DNA of 64,000 nt from Aegilops tauschii subsp. strangulata (GCF_002575655.3 NC_053036.3:154170627-154234626); one strand, 5' to 3'; positions 11,438 through 22,555 are shown, counted from the first letter of the stretch. Made by a program: numbers and translations. The notes: a model not told the origin generated them from the sequence alone.

Positions 11438-12240
11438 TAAGAGTAGAAATTAGACATATACCACTTCTTGAATCTTGGAACCAACAATATTCCTCCCTTA
11501 TCTCACCAAAACCGCCAAAGGAATATATTTTAAGTGAAACATAACATATTTTTAGTGATATACGTATTTCAAAACTAGACTTTTTTTTATCAAATCGGTG
11601 AATATGTATTAATCTACTCTGATCGTGTGGCAACGCATTGGCACATTGCTAGTAGTTATTATAATTTTTTGGGAACCAGACAAACGGTGGAGTACATATA
11701 CGACGAGAAGAGGTGCAAGCACGCAGTCGGTCTCTCGCTGTGTCGCACACATGAGTGTTATGTAAAGGCAACATTAACAAATAAACCCTAAAACCCTAGG
11801 TGCACGATTGTTGCATTCGCCGGTACCGGGTACTTGGTGGAGCGCACCTTTGTAGGAACAGTCAGCTCACGTGATAATTTGATCCGTAGGAGTTGATGGT
11901 CGGGACGGTCAGGACCACAGGTGAACGGCTTGGAGGCGGTGGCTCGCCAGTTGCCACAGATCGAATAGCCACGTTTAAAATATCATTTTTAGCAGGGTTA
12001 AGAGTTCCGGTTTTCAATGGCGCATTATAAATACTAAGTAGTTTTTAGAACGATTGGTATGGAGCAAAAATGGAATTCATAGTACTACGTACCTCCTTGG
12101 CGTATGGTTGTATGGGTTTATCTTGCGAGATGTTGAACCTGGTAGTTCTAGGGCAAATACTATGGTTTAGATTTAGATGTTGGTTTTCAGTAATGAAAAT
12201 CGGAAGGGGGAAACCCTTCTTTGATTAGAAAAAACTACTA
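11438..12240. other. Intergenic DNA with a further Helitron-like 3' end
   Basis: A second terminus-like sequence, CAACGCATTGGCACATTGCTAG followed by T, ends at 11652. No matching start (TC...) was identified. The rest, including 11830-12230, has no convincing ORF or promoter. Confidence 0.35.
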
Positions 12241-12364
12241 CCTCCGTTCTGGTTTACTAGTCCCCATCGTATTTTGGGTCAAAGTTTGTCCACGAATTTT
12301 ACTTGTAAAATGTGAATGGAAAACGAGATTTTGTTATACCCAAACAAAAAAGGACTGGAGGGAG
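12241..12364. mobile_element. Degenerate Stowaway-type MITE
   Basis: It starts CCTCCGTTCTGGTTTACTAG after TA and ends AAAGGACTGGAGGGAG. The two ends are imperfect inverted repeats of the Stowaway CTCCGTTC/GGAGGGAG kind. The right flank reads TGA instead of a clean TA, so it is an old copy. Confidence 0.65.
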
Positions 12365-12931
12365 TGATTGCTCTGACACGGATGCGACCTCTCATAGCGC
12401 AGGCATTGAACCGGCGCGCCGGCCAAGAGGGCCCCACTCGCTGCAGGCCCGGCTGAACACGCCTCCTCGCCGCATGCAACCGGCTTCAGACTGCACCGCC
12501 TGCCTTCATTGAATCCGCACGTGTGCCGGCAACACGTCCTTCCGCGAGCCGGCCGGGATTTCAGAACACAAAAATTATCAAAATTTAATTAATTATACAT
12601 GATCTTGACTTGTTGTGCTCGCACTGGTAGCAGGAACTAGAGGGTTTTCTTTATTTATAACTCTCCTCAATTTTTTTGGCTTTGAAGTGAATCATGGTTG
12701 TGGACATTATGTATGAATGTGCAGATATCTGTGAACATGAGTTTGATGTGGAAGTTGAACTTGGAATGTCGGGATTGCGCGTGAACTATACCATGTCCAA
12801 TGCTTCGTCTGCTATTGTTTGGAAAGTAATTGCTGTTATTACATGACCCGAAAAAAAAATTTGTGCCACATCAGTAGATGCACGGACATCACAACAGGCA
12901 TGCTGACTGGATAAACATTTGAACCGAGCTA
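12365..12931. other. GC-rich repeat fragment, no gene
   Basis: Positions 12447-12471 match 60581-60605 exactly over 25 bases, so both places hold pieces of the same repeat family. A palindrome-like CCGGCGCGCCGG lies at 12410-12421. The AT-rich part from 12560 to 12930 shows nothing recognisable. Confidence 0.35.
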
Positions 12932-13715
12932 TTATGAAGGAAATTTTGTATTGACAACAATTTTAGATAGCAGGAGACGCCTAGCCTGCTCTGCCTCTGC
13001 TAGCTTATTTCTGGCTTCTTCCATCTCTTCTTTGGCATGGGTGAAGAGAGCATATGATTGCTCTTTTTGCTTCTTCAGGAACTCAGCAACATTCTCAAGG
13101 GCTGCTGCACGCTTTCTTTCAGCCTTTACTAGAGCCACGAGGACACGAACAACTGACGACTCCACCTAGCATGTGTGTAATCCAGCATCATCTGGGAGTT
13201 TGCACCTTGTGTCTAATCCAGCATCATTAGGAAACCGGCACCTTGTGTGTAATCCAGCCTCATTTTGGAAACATGATCTTGAGGTTGACCTTACTTCCCT
13301 CCTCGCAGGAACTGCATCCTGACATGAAGTTACTTCTTTTTTAGATCAATACTCAGAGCAACCCAGATCCATTTGGTAGAAGCCAGATAAACAGAACTGG
13401 GAGAAGTGAATTCAAAAGGAAAAAATATAAAAACAGACTACAAGGTGAGAACACCCACTTCCTACATCAAGCTAAAAATGAAAGCATTAGGACGATTAAG
13501 ACTCTTCTTATTACACATAGAAGAACACGAGGCTTAAGAGAAACAGAAACTACAACATATACACATCGAATAACACGAGGCTAAACGAAAGTAGTTGAAA
13601 GGGTGTTACTTACCAAAGCTCGTATTACAGGTTCGGTGCAGCTCCTCTTTAACTTGCCACGCTCCTTGAAGATGTCCCTATTATCCCGTGTTTGGTCTTC
13701 ATTGGTCCTCTGCAT
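12932..13715 (-). pseudogene. Small coiled-coil protein gene with tandem peptide repeats
   Basis: Two exons join in phase: 13715-13614 (34 codons, start MQRTNEDQ, donor GTAAGT) and 13318-12932 (acceptor TGTCAG). The product would be about 162 residues. Exon 2 encodes three copies of a unit like DAGLxTRCxxPN, matching three imperfect 45-bp DNA repeats at about 13172-13290. The C-terminal half (KAERKRAAALENVAEFLKKQ onwards) is a charged coiled coil. An in-frame TAG at 13166-13168, codon 85, interrupts it; CAG to TAG would explain it, or an unrecognised splice acceptor may remove it. No catalytic motif is visible. Similar charged coiled coils occur in accessory proteins of plant CACTA elements, so a transposon origin is possible. 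Confidence 0.45.
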
Positions 13716-13960
13716 GTTCGCACTCGTGGTTTTAAAATCTCAACATGGCAAGAAAAATATACTACTAGTAATACTCGCGCATCTTGTGGGCGACATTAAA
13801 GCACTCGTCTGCCATGTTAGAGCATCTCCAACAAAATCGCAACGCGCGGCGCTTTAAAAAAGCGTTTACCGTGCTGAGATCGAGAAGTAGAGATAGAGAG
13901 TAGAGACTAGAGAGTAGAGGATAGTTCTCAGCATAGATAGATAAAAAATAGATTATTCAA

Positions 13961-14545
13961 CTACTCCTCGTCGTCCGACTCCTCCTCGGTGATGTTCTCC
14001 TCCGACGTCTGACTGTAGGCATGAAGATACCGATCGTCGTCGGATTCCCAGGGCAACGCTGCTCCTAGCCTCAGGTTGAATTGAGCGTCCGCTTTTCGCC
14101 TACGCTTGTCCTCGCGATAGGCGACTCGCTCCGCCCTCCTCTTATCCCTCTCCGCCCTCCTTTGCGGGTAGAACTCGCGCTTGTTGATGATGTCATGCGG
14201 GAAGCATTGGCGCCACAGCACCATGGCTTCCTCGTCCATCTCGGCGGTGCCGAGACGGTGCTCCCGCCTCCGGTTGTCGCGATGATCCTCGTCGGTGATA
14301 AGCCGCGGCAGAGGCGCGAGATCCTGTGCCCGCTCCCGCGTCGGCACGTTGGGGAAGTTCAATGTTCTATGAGGCCACCGGAGGCGCCACGCCACCGCGT
14401 CGTACGCGCGGGCGGCCTCATTGGCGGTGTCGAAATTTCCAAGGCCGAGGCGCATCCTGTGGAACCGGATCTCGACGGAGAAGCCGCCGGAGGGGCACGC
14501 GCGGACGCCGTGGCATTCCCAAGTTTCCCGGCGACGCGATGCCAT
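13961..14545 (-). CDS. AP2/ERF-like domain protein
   Basis: The chosen start is the ATG at 14545 (MASRRRETWECHG); an in-frame ATG at 14569 is an alternative. The product is about 194 residues. Residues about 8-65 form an AP2-like domain: HGVRACPSGGFSVEIR, then RLGLGNFDTANEAARAYDAV, ending with a LNFP motif. These match the conserved blocks of plant AP2 domains, although the usual YRGVR tryptophan/arginine pattern is degraded (WECHGVR). The rest is very basic (RRAERDKRRAER) with an acidic C-terminal tail. AP2 proteins are DNA-binding transcription factors. This short divergent type is highly repeated in Triticeae genomes and often travels with transposons; here it lies next to a Helitron-like end. 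A regulatory role is uncertain. Confidence 0.6.
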   Translation of the reverse strand: MASRRRETWECHGVRACPSGGFSVEIRFHRMRLGLGNFDTANEAARAYDAVAWRLRWPHRTLNFPNVPTRERAQDLAPLPRLITDEDHRDNRRREHRLGTAEMDEEAMVLWRQCFPHDIINKREFYPQRRAERDKRRAERVAYREDKRRRKADAQFNLRLGAALPWESDDDRYLHAYSQTSEENITEEESDDEE

Positions 14546-14793
14546 GGTGGCGCGGCGGTGGCGAGGCATAGAGCAGGGAGAGAGCGGTGGCAAGGCACAG
14601 AGCGGTGGGAGGGCGTTGGATTTTATAAAGCATGCCGGACGATGCGCGCCAAAACTAGCGCACGCCCGGCCGCTGTTTCCCGCACGCACGCAATCATTTC
14701 CCGACGTCTCTGCTATCTCTACTCTCTTCTCTACTGTTATATTTATTTTATATTTAATATTTATCTCTACTTCTCTACTCTCTACTTTTTTCT

Positions 14794-15021
14794 TATAAAA
14801 AATAGAGTTGGTGATGATGGTGTGCCTGCCATCCTGCAATATAGGCCGTCCGATTTATATCTGACGGATAGGAAGGAAACAATGGCAATTTTGCAAAAAT
14901 ATACCAACACCCCTCTCCAGATTTGCAAATAAGGCCTTCCGTCGTTCATCCTTTTCGCCCACAAGATAAACTACTCATACAAATGCATCTTGATGCGTGC
15001 AACACATGGGCATCTTGCTAG
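14794..15021 (+). mobile_element. Helitron-like 3' end downstream of the AP2-like gene
   Basis: The segment repeats the right arm of the 11001-11437 fold-back (AGAGTTGGTGATGATGGTG through ATCTTGCTAG). It ends GCAACACATGGGCATCTTGCTAG, followed by T, as in plant Helitron 3' termini. The AP2-like gene lies directly 5' of it, so the gene may be captured cargo. No Helitron start (TC) or RepHel helicase was found. Confidence 0.5.
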
Positions 15022-15821
15022 TTCTAAAAAACTTTCCATCATTTGCCACACTACTGGTTGCAGATGAAAAACCTACCCAAGCATAGCACGATACAGGAGC
15101 GACGCACAATTAAAAGCTGATATTCTATTGGACAATGGAGGCTATAACCAATTACTTTTACGGGAACAATAGCACCCAGGAAATTTGAAGGGTAGGTACG
15201 AACAAAATTGGAACTGCACATGTACTGCTAAGTGATTCAATACACACATTACCAATCGAGGAGGAGAACGATGGTCGCGGCGGCCTTGGTGAGTCATGGT
15301 CGGCAACGGGAGTCAGTTCATTGTCCACGACGGTGGTGCTTCTGCACTTGGCGTCGGCTTCCGGGAAGCAGACCTGAGTCCGTGGAAGACGGTGCCGGGG
15401 AAGAGGCTCCGTGTACGACGACGACGGTGGACCGGCTCCAGTGCGACGTACGAGGTCGTCGATGAGGCAGATGCGCTGCGGTGGACGAGTGCACCGATGT
15501 AGAAGGGGAGGAGCATGAAGGCTGCGGTGCCGTGGAGAAGTCTATTTTGTGGTGGGGATAGAAAATGGGGAGTATTCAGGTGTACTACTCAGGGTGCCGG
15601 GGTGGAGTTGGCTGGGTAGGGTGAACCTGAAGTTACGAAAACAGCCCCGTACCAACCGTCATCCGTAGGCCTCTTCCGAAGGCTATGATGGTAACTTCCC
15701 ACAGCTCGAATCAGGGTCGCGGGAGATTTTCCCGCCGACCTCAAAATTTTGTGACACTGAACTCCCCGTGTGGCGTGTTGGGTGATTCGGCTAAGCAACT
15801 AGCGAGTAGTACTAGTAAACA
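15022..15821. other. Non-coding or gene-remnant stretch
   Basis: The start (GCCACACTACTGGTTGCAGAT) is similar to the CACTA internal repeat near 5330, suggesting that CACTA DNA may resume here. From 15260 to 15560 the GC-rich DNA gives open frames on both strands, but none has a recognisable domain. Confidence 0.3.
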
Positions 15822-16056
15822 CTGCATATTAGGTTTGACGGAAGTCAAACTTCCTAAAGTTTGACCAAGTTTATAGAAAAATATAAACATTAACCATAAC
15901 AAATATGTATGATGTGAAAGTACATTCAATAATGAATCTAATGGTATTTATTTCTTATTGTATATGTTAATATTTTTTGTTATAAGCTTTCTGAGAGTTT
16001 ACAAAACTTGACTTTGATCAATGCTAATACGCGGACTTAAATAAAAACGGAGGGAG
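15822..16056. mobile_element. 5'-truncated Stowaway MITE
   Basis: The right end is ATAAAAACGGAGGGAG followed by TA. The interior has opposing AGTTTGACCAAGTTTATAG and CTTGACTTTGATCAA stretches typical of Triticeae Stowaway MITEs. The left terminus CTCCCTCC is missing; the match starts near TGCATATTAGG. Confidence 0.65.
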
Positions 16057-16451
16057 TACACATTTGTTTTCTTAGTATGTAGTGAATTAATCATTTGTTG
16101 AAATTGAGAAATAAATATATTAGGCTACTGACTTCGAATGTAATGGTCTATACAATTCAATAGTTACAATCATTGTCGAATTCCAAGATGTATATGAGGT
16201 CTATAGTACTTCACAACATGCTCAAACTCACATAATCCCAGTCAAATGACAATCAAAATGCATTTCATAGTTATTACTTTGTAGGATGCAACAAAACCAA
16301 CAATAACTCTACATCAGCCATTATAAAAGCAACATTTTGAACATATCCCAATGTGTGAATGAAACGTGCAGAGAGAGCTTGCGAAGATGGAGCACATAGG
16401 GCGGGAAAGATTGTATGTATGTGGACGAGAGAGTAGGAGACAAACCTAACG

Positions 16452-16506
<55 letters not shown>

Positions 16507-17183
16507 GAAGTTAGGTCTGTGAGAAAGATGGAGACATGTAATATATGTGAGATGCGTGTGCATCTGGATTCTGTACACGTGGAAGGAGAAGAGACAACAA
16601 GTTTGATGAGAGAGCTGGAAAAACATGGACGAGAGGGGAAGGATCTCGTGGGTTGAGGGATTGATAATTTTGTGCGGGGGAGAGAGGGATTGGTAATTTT
16701 GTGTGAGAGAGAGAGGGTGGGGGGAGGAGTCAGTCAGCCGTCGTCACATCATCCTGCTTCCAAATGGCCCTACATTCTCTAGCGCAGTGTGGTTGCCGTC
16801 TTCAATCTCCTCGATGCCCTCTTTCAAGATTGAGGTGTTGTGCATGCTGGGGTGCAGAGAAGCACAAGAGAGAGTGGTCGCCATATAACCTTGGATGGGG
16901 ATGAATTGTGTGCCCGGGGGAGGTGGTGTGTGTTGTGCGTCAGATATTGAGAGAAAACAAACCTAAGGAGAGAAATGTGTGTATGTGACGGAAAGCTACA
17001 TGCTAAACAGGGTATTCATGAAGAGATTGTGCGAGCGAGATAGAGAGCGATGTGCGGGCCTTGAGATGGGCACGGGCCGGGTGAGGGTGTCAAAATGTGC
17101 GCGTTGATGCATGTGTTACATGCGATCGTGCGAGGGACGGATGAATCGAGAGAGAGAGATGGTTGTTGTGTTACGGATGCTCC

Positions 17184-17229
<46 letters not shown>

Positions 17230-17755
17230 AAGTAAAATAGAAGACCGTTCTCTCATGTATACACAACGTATCGGCATCTGTCTATGTCTCACTCATGCAT
17301 GATCATTTGCACATTCACACCTCTCTATGTCTCTTTCACACGCACACCGTCTCCACATTGCCCTTCCGCCACAACACACATATGGACACATACACACGTT
17401 CTCTCTCAGTCACACACACAAAATCAGTATTAAAAAAACTAGGGCGCACCTAAAACGCCCAAATCCAAATAAACACGAACTGGAGCTAAATTCAAATATA
17501 TGGAAATATTGTAGCGTCAAGAACTTTTCTAGGAAAAAAAGTTGAGTAATATTCGGGGATTGTTTTCACACACACAAAAAGTTCGGTGGATGTCCTTCGA
17601 GCGCGACACGGTGACACACCGTTCGATCGACTGCGCGGCTGCGGTTCACGCGCTTGCACAAGATTCCGTATCGTGGTTGTGGTAACTAATAAAAGCGATG
17701 CCTAAGTCTAATGTTGACATGTACTAGTATGGTTTTCTTTTAAGTTTGACCAACC
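16057..17755. repeat. Microsatellite-rich intergenic DNA
   Basis: This holds a (GA)n tract of about 46 bases at 16456-16501 and a (CT)n-(CA)n tract at 17183-17231, in generally GA-rich then CA-rich DNA. Frames open here only because of low complexity. No gene is supported. Confidence 0.75.
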
Positions 17756-17765
17756 CTATATAAAA
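17756..17765 (+). promoter_or_regulatory. TATA box of the interrupted host ORF
   Basis: CTATATAAAA lies 34 bases before the ATG at 17799. This is the expected distance from a TATA box to the start of a very short leader. Confidence 0.45.
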
Positions 17766-17833
17766 CTAAACTATGCTCCCATATGCGCACTCATCAATAT
17801 GCCGCCGGCGCCGTTGCGCATGCTGGCGCCTGC

Positions 17834-18312
17834 TGTCGGTGTCAAAACTGGCGGATCTCGGGTAGGGGGTCCCGAACAGTGCGTCTAAGGTCGATGGTAA
17901 TAGGAGACAGGGGACACGATGTTTACCCAGGTTCGGGCCCTCTCTATGGAGGTAATACCCTACTTCCTACTTGATTGATCTTGATGAATATGAGTATTAC
18001 AAGAGTTGATCTACCATGAGATCATAATGGCTAAACCCTAGAAGTCTAGCCTGTATGACTATGGTAATGAGTATATCTCTTCCGGACTACACCCTCAGGT
18101 TTATATAGACACCGGGAGGATCTAGGGTTACAAAGAGTCGATTACATAGGATGGAATCTTCATAGTTGATCGCCAAGCTTGCCTTCCACGCCAAGGAGAG
18201 TCCTATCCGGACACGCGTACAGTCTTCGGCCTTCGTGTCTTCATAGCCCATCAGTCCGGCCCATGGATAATAGGCCGGACGCCCAAGGACCCCTTAGTCC
18301 AGGAGTCCCTCA
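17834..18312 (-). repeat. Fatima-like 3' LTR
   Basis: This 479-bp repeat pairs with 45928-46380. On the minus strand it contains a TATATAAAC promoter-like box, consistent with LTR transcription. The adjacent internal side (GGTTCAAGGGCTAC on the minus strand) is the polypurine-tract position. Confidence 0.8.
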
Positions 18313-18542
18313 GTAGCCCTTGAACCAGTCTTCAATAATGAGGTGTTCGGCACACAAATTGTCTTTGGCATTGCAAGGCGGGTTCCTCCTTTAATGATTT
18401 CCAAGTAATCTATTCAACCGTAGATTCAATGTCACTCCCCTCGGCTTCTGCGCGTTAATAACCCCATCTTCCACGTGTCAAGCGAATGCGGAAGGTCAGG
18501 GTATTTTGCAAATAACACCCCGTTCAGGCCAGGAAGAGCACC

Positions 18543-18551
18543 TATTTAAAG
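18543..18551 (+). promoter_or_regulatory. Candidate TATA box of the antisense ORF
   Basis: TATTTAAAG lies about 73 bases before the ATG at 18624. It is a plausible core promoter for the plus-strand gene that runs antisense to gag-pol of the surrounding element. Confidence 0.4.
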
Positions 18552-18623
18552 AGATCGGATCTTAGATCCATTCGCATCCCGCGGAGAAAATCCCCAAAGA
18601 CTACTAGGAGAAGCCATTCCAAC

Positions 18624-21418
18624 ATGGCTAGCATTCCCAGTTCCTCCTCCGACTCAGAGAGAGGCGAGTGGGAGAGGTGGTCGGTAGCCCACAGTGAATT
18701 AGAGAAGCTGCAAACGCAGGGATTTCTCCCCCTGCAGATCTGGTTCCCGTTCGAGCAGGGCTAGTCTCCCTTAACAGTGAGACCCAGGCAGAGGATTTTC
18801 CCAATCCATACGGGGGAGCGAGTGTGTTTCGTCCCTTATCTGCTAAGGGGCGTTGGGTTTCCAATCCATCCATTCCTCCGGGGGCTTCTGGAATACTATG
18901 GCCTTCAGCTGCAAAACTTTACTCCCGCCTCCATTCTACATATTGCGGGCTATGTCGCTTTTTGCGAACTGTTCCTCGGCATTGAGGCCCATTTCGAACT
19001 GTGGAGAAAGTTGTTCTGTCTTGTCCTGTGCAACCACAAGGGGTCAATATTTGAAGTGGGCGGAGCAGAAGTATGGTGCGTCACCGATACCGGATACCTG
19101 TCTGGCACACCAAGGAAGGTATCTGAGGAATGGCCTTCCGAATGGTTCTATATAGAGGATGTCGCTCTTCCCGACCCAGTTCGCAAGGGTCTCCTGGAAT
19201 TTGCAAGCATTCCGCTGAAGAAACATCACAGCTGGCATCCCCGAAGTCTTGAAGAGGAGGACAATGCGGAAGTTTATCAGCTCCTGGGCAAGATAAAGAT
19301 GCTTGCCCAGTCCGGATTTACAATAGTTGAGGTAATGGCGACCTCCATAGCGCGAGGGGTTCAGCCACTTCAATATAGAGGGCTCCCAATGTGGCACTAC
19401 AATGGGGAGGATGATGCCTCCCGCTGTGGTCGGAAAGGTCCGGACACCCCTGCCGCTCTAGCCAAGATACTGGCCGAGCTGTTCAAAGGGGAGGAAGAAG
19501 AATTTCTCCGCATCAATCACAGAGACGGGTACTCCATGTACAACCCTCCCACTTGGGTAAGTCCTAACCCCTTTGCTTTTATTCACTCCGCTCTCTTAGC
19601 CATTTTTAATGAATTCCTAATCCATTTATTGTGAATCAACACTGGCGGAAGGTAACCGAGGGGCTTAATAGCCCTGCCCCACAGCCGGAGAACCACAACC
19701 GGGAGCTTGATCCCGGGTTTGAAGAGGACCCGGATATATTCGTGGTACTCGCGGAAGGGGTGTTTTACCAGGCGAGCTATGACGGCACGGAAGTGGCCAT
19801 CGTCGCCGATTATCCTGGTCTTCTTCCAGCTTCCCACGTAAGTAATTAGGAGAAATCCCTCTCGAAAGAGTTTCCTCGCACTGCCTCACCCACCGCACTG
19901 TCTCATGCTTCAAAGGGGTGGCGTTCAGCACGTCATGCTACGCCGGGGACGATCCCAAGGAGAGCGGCTCCCGCACCGAGCAAGGCCTCGAAAAGGAAGG
20001 TCAGCGAAGACAAGGCCGGTCCTTCGTCGAAGAGGTACGGATTTGAAGGTATGCCTTAGCAGTCGTACCCAACCGTGATTGTTATGTTGGTCCTGTATCA
20101 GGAAGAAGGTTCGCCGAACTATGTCCGGGGATCTGGCCGGTCGCACTCCCAGCAACCGGGATTTAGATCCTACCGGAGAGGCAGGGGCCGCTGTGGGGAC
20201 AACGCCGGACTGTCCTTCGCCCGAGGGTTCGGAAGATATGTCCGTTACCAACTCGGAAGTAGAGAGCGCCATGAATCATTGGCGCTGCAGTGCTGTCTTA
20301 CGAGACCCCAAGTTCTCGGAAAAGGCATTCAATGCCTTCAGCTCAGCTGACGCATACATCCGAGCTGCTCGAGATGGGCTTAGAAAAGCCACAAAGCAAT
20401 ATTTGACAGATGTGCAGGTAAGTTTTCTTTGTCCGAAAAAGGATAACCATATGCCCATAGCCCCAGAGACTAAAAGCAGTTGGTACAATTGATTTAAGGA
20501 TCATTGTATAACCAGGTCCTTACAGAGAAGAACGACCTGCTAGCCCAAGAGCTGGAGCAGTGTCGGGCACAGCTAAATGCTGCTACCGCTGAACTGGAAA
20601 ACTCCAAGAAGGCGTCTTCTGGTAACATTCCCTCCATCGAGGAACAATAATTGTATACCAACTGTACTAATACTGTTGCTGATCGCATAATAGGATCACC
20701 GGATCAAGTTGAAGAGAAGTTGAAGATCGCCCAAGCGGGAGAGAAAGAGGTGAAAAGGCTACACGCCGCAGGCGAGCGTGTCCTGACCCGAGTCAGAGGG
20801 GAGAAAAACAAGCTTCAAGATTCCAACAATGCATTGAGTGAAGAATTGAAACATGTGCGGGCCCAGCTAGCCGACTCCGTGAAGGAGAACAAGAAGTTGC
20901 GGGGCGGCATATTCAGTATGTGCCTGAACTACCCTTAAAGTAGTTCGGAGATAAATGGAACTGATATAGTTATGATTGCAGGTATATTGACGGGCCGTCC
21001 CGAAGAGGAGGTGTCCGAATCATCAAGTGATCTGACGCAAGGGCTGTCGCAAGTGCATGAACAGGCTCGGGTGGCGATCCGGAGTGTTGCCAAGGCCCTA
21101 TGGCCATTCGCCTCCCCTCCAGGAAGCATGGAGAAGCCTGTAGAGCTGTTCAAGGGAGCGCGTCAGCGTATCCGACTATGGAAGATATCGGCCTGCCGAG
21201 AGGGTGCGCGAGAGGCCTGGGCCATGGTGAAAACGCGATATACCAAGCTGGATCCAAATCACATGGCCCGTGTCGGACCACTAGGGTCAAATGGGGAAGA
21301 AATTCCCGTTAGTTTAGTATATGACCAAGTAGAGGTTGCCGCCAAATATTCCCAACAGGATTGTAAATTAGACCGCCTGTTGGACGGTGTAGAGGAGGAA
21401 GTGTTTGAGTCCAAGTGA
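18624..21418 (+). pseudogene. Antisense ORF of the Fatima-like element, gypsy-type transposon domain
   Basis: A spliced gene runs antisense to gag-pol, between pol and the 3' LTR. The start is ATG 18624 (MASIPSSSS). About 100 bases in, near 18729, a one-base loss in a C run shifts the frame; the main body resumes as GERVCFVPYLLRGVGFPIH. This region (to about 19556) resembles the plant 'putative gypsy type transposon' domain. A donor GTAAGT follows at 19557; later donors lie at 20417 and 20622, acceptors near 20515, 20693 and 20981. Middle exons encode coiled coils (EKLKIAQAGEKEVKRL, KNKLQDSNNALSEELK); the last ends VFESK at 21418. The acceptor before 19634 is not clear. The protein's role in retrotransposition is not established; this copy is frameshifted. 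Confidence 0.6.
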
Positions 21419-22298
21419 CTATGTACATTCCTTGATATATGTAACTCTAGCTGAATTGTATAGCATTTGTCATGGCAGACCATTTCACTTCAACCTCCGG
21501 ACCCGAAGGTGCGGAGTGTTTCCGAATACCCGCGCGGCCGAATAGACTGTGGTATGTGTGGAAACTAGGCGTAGGGGTCATAGTTGCTTGAAAAGACAAG
21601 TTGAATCCGGCTAGTTGTGTTATATTACATTGAGATTGTAAGAAACATCTTCCAGAGAGAATAGTTCCGTTAAGGGTTCCTTTCCCTGGGTGTGCATGCA
21701 TTAGTGTACATGTCCGAATTGTGATGTGACAATCATAGTGTGTATAACTTCTGTGGGTTCACAATGGAGTGAATGCAAAAAACATCTTCATTTCACCGAC
21801 CGAATATTCCCTTAAGAACGCTAGCTTTCGGCTTCACCCAGCCTGAGGTACACATCCGGATGACCCGGCAGTAACAATCACAGAGGTGCTCCCTTTATGC
21901 CCTAGCCGAACTAATGGGAACGTAGGGCATAAGCACAGGAGCCAGGTAACCCAGCTTGGCCAAAACTTAAGTCATATCGATGCATATAGTGGCGAAGAAA
22001 AGGTACATACGGAAAAACGAATATGTGAAGAGCTTGATGGTCGAAGAACTTCTGTCCAAGAATCCCCCAGGTATAATGGACGTACATATTTAAAGATGTA
22101 TGCGTCAGGGGTGTGCGGTCTAGCCGTAGGAAAGCTTTAAAGCGAGAAAAAAAATATCGGAAAAGAGAGAAAAAATAATGGAAACTATAGGGGAGAAGGA
22201 GATGAACAAGGAGTTCGACGCTCGGCATAGAATCTTCGGAGTCTGGCCGCATTACACGGGTTCGGCTTGAGGTGATTGTCTGATGCATCACGAAGACG
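21419..22298. other. Fatima-like internal DNA between antisense ORF and pol end
   Basis: No coding region is supported. The segment separates two convergent transcription units (antisense ORF ending at 21418, pol ending near 22299). It includes an AT-rich stretch at 22140-22190. Confidence 0.5.
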
Positions 22299-22550
22299 TT
22301 ACGCTCCTCCGGTGAGAACTTCGTCAATTATGAAGGGACCCTCCCATTTGGGCTTGAGTTTGTCCTTTTTCTTCTCCGGCAGGCGTAGAATGAGTTCGCC
22401 AACATTGTAAGTCTTGGCCCGTACTTCTCTGCTTTGATATCTTCGAGCCTGCTGTTGGTAAAATGCTGAACGGGCTTTTGTGACATCGCGCTCCTCCTCC
22501 AGGGCATCTAGGTTGTCCTGCCGATCAAGCTCGGCTTCTCTCTCTTCGTA
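22299..22550 (-). pseudogene. Fatima-like pol, C-terminal end of integrase
   Basis: The minus frame carries ARSAFYQQQARRYQSR, then NVGELILRLPEKKKDKLKP and KWEGPFIIDEV, the usual end of a Ty3/gypsy integrase with its KWEGPF motif. It is the continuation of the pol frame ending at 32614, cut off by the Athila-lineage element. The frame matches across the junction when the CATAC duplication is counted once. Confidence 0.8.
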
Positions 22551-22555
22551 CATAC

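Noticed and set aside
14081..14932. 283-residue plus-strand ORF opposite the AP2-like gene
   Set aside because: The minus strand carries the recognisable AP2 blocks; this is a shadow.
16071..16086. TATGTAGTG as the CACTA right end
   Set aside because: Only six to seven bases agree with the terminal repeat, and no 3-bp duplication matches the left flank.
16321..16626. 101-residue minus-strand ORF rich in Ser and Leu
   Set aside because: It is translated from the (GA)n microsatellite.
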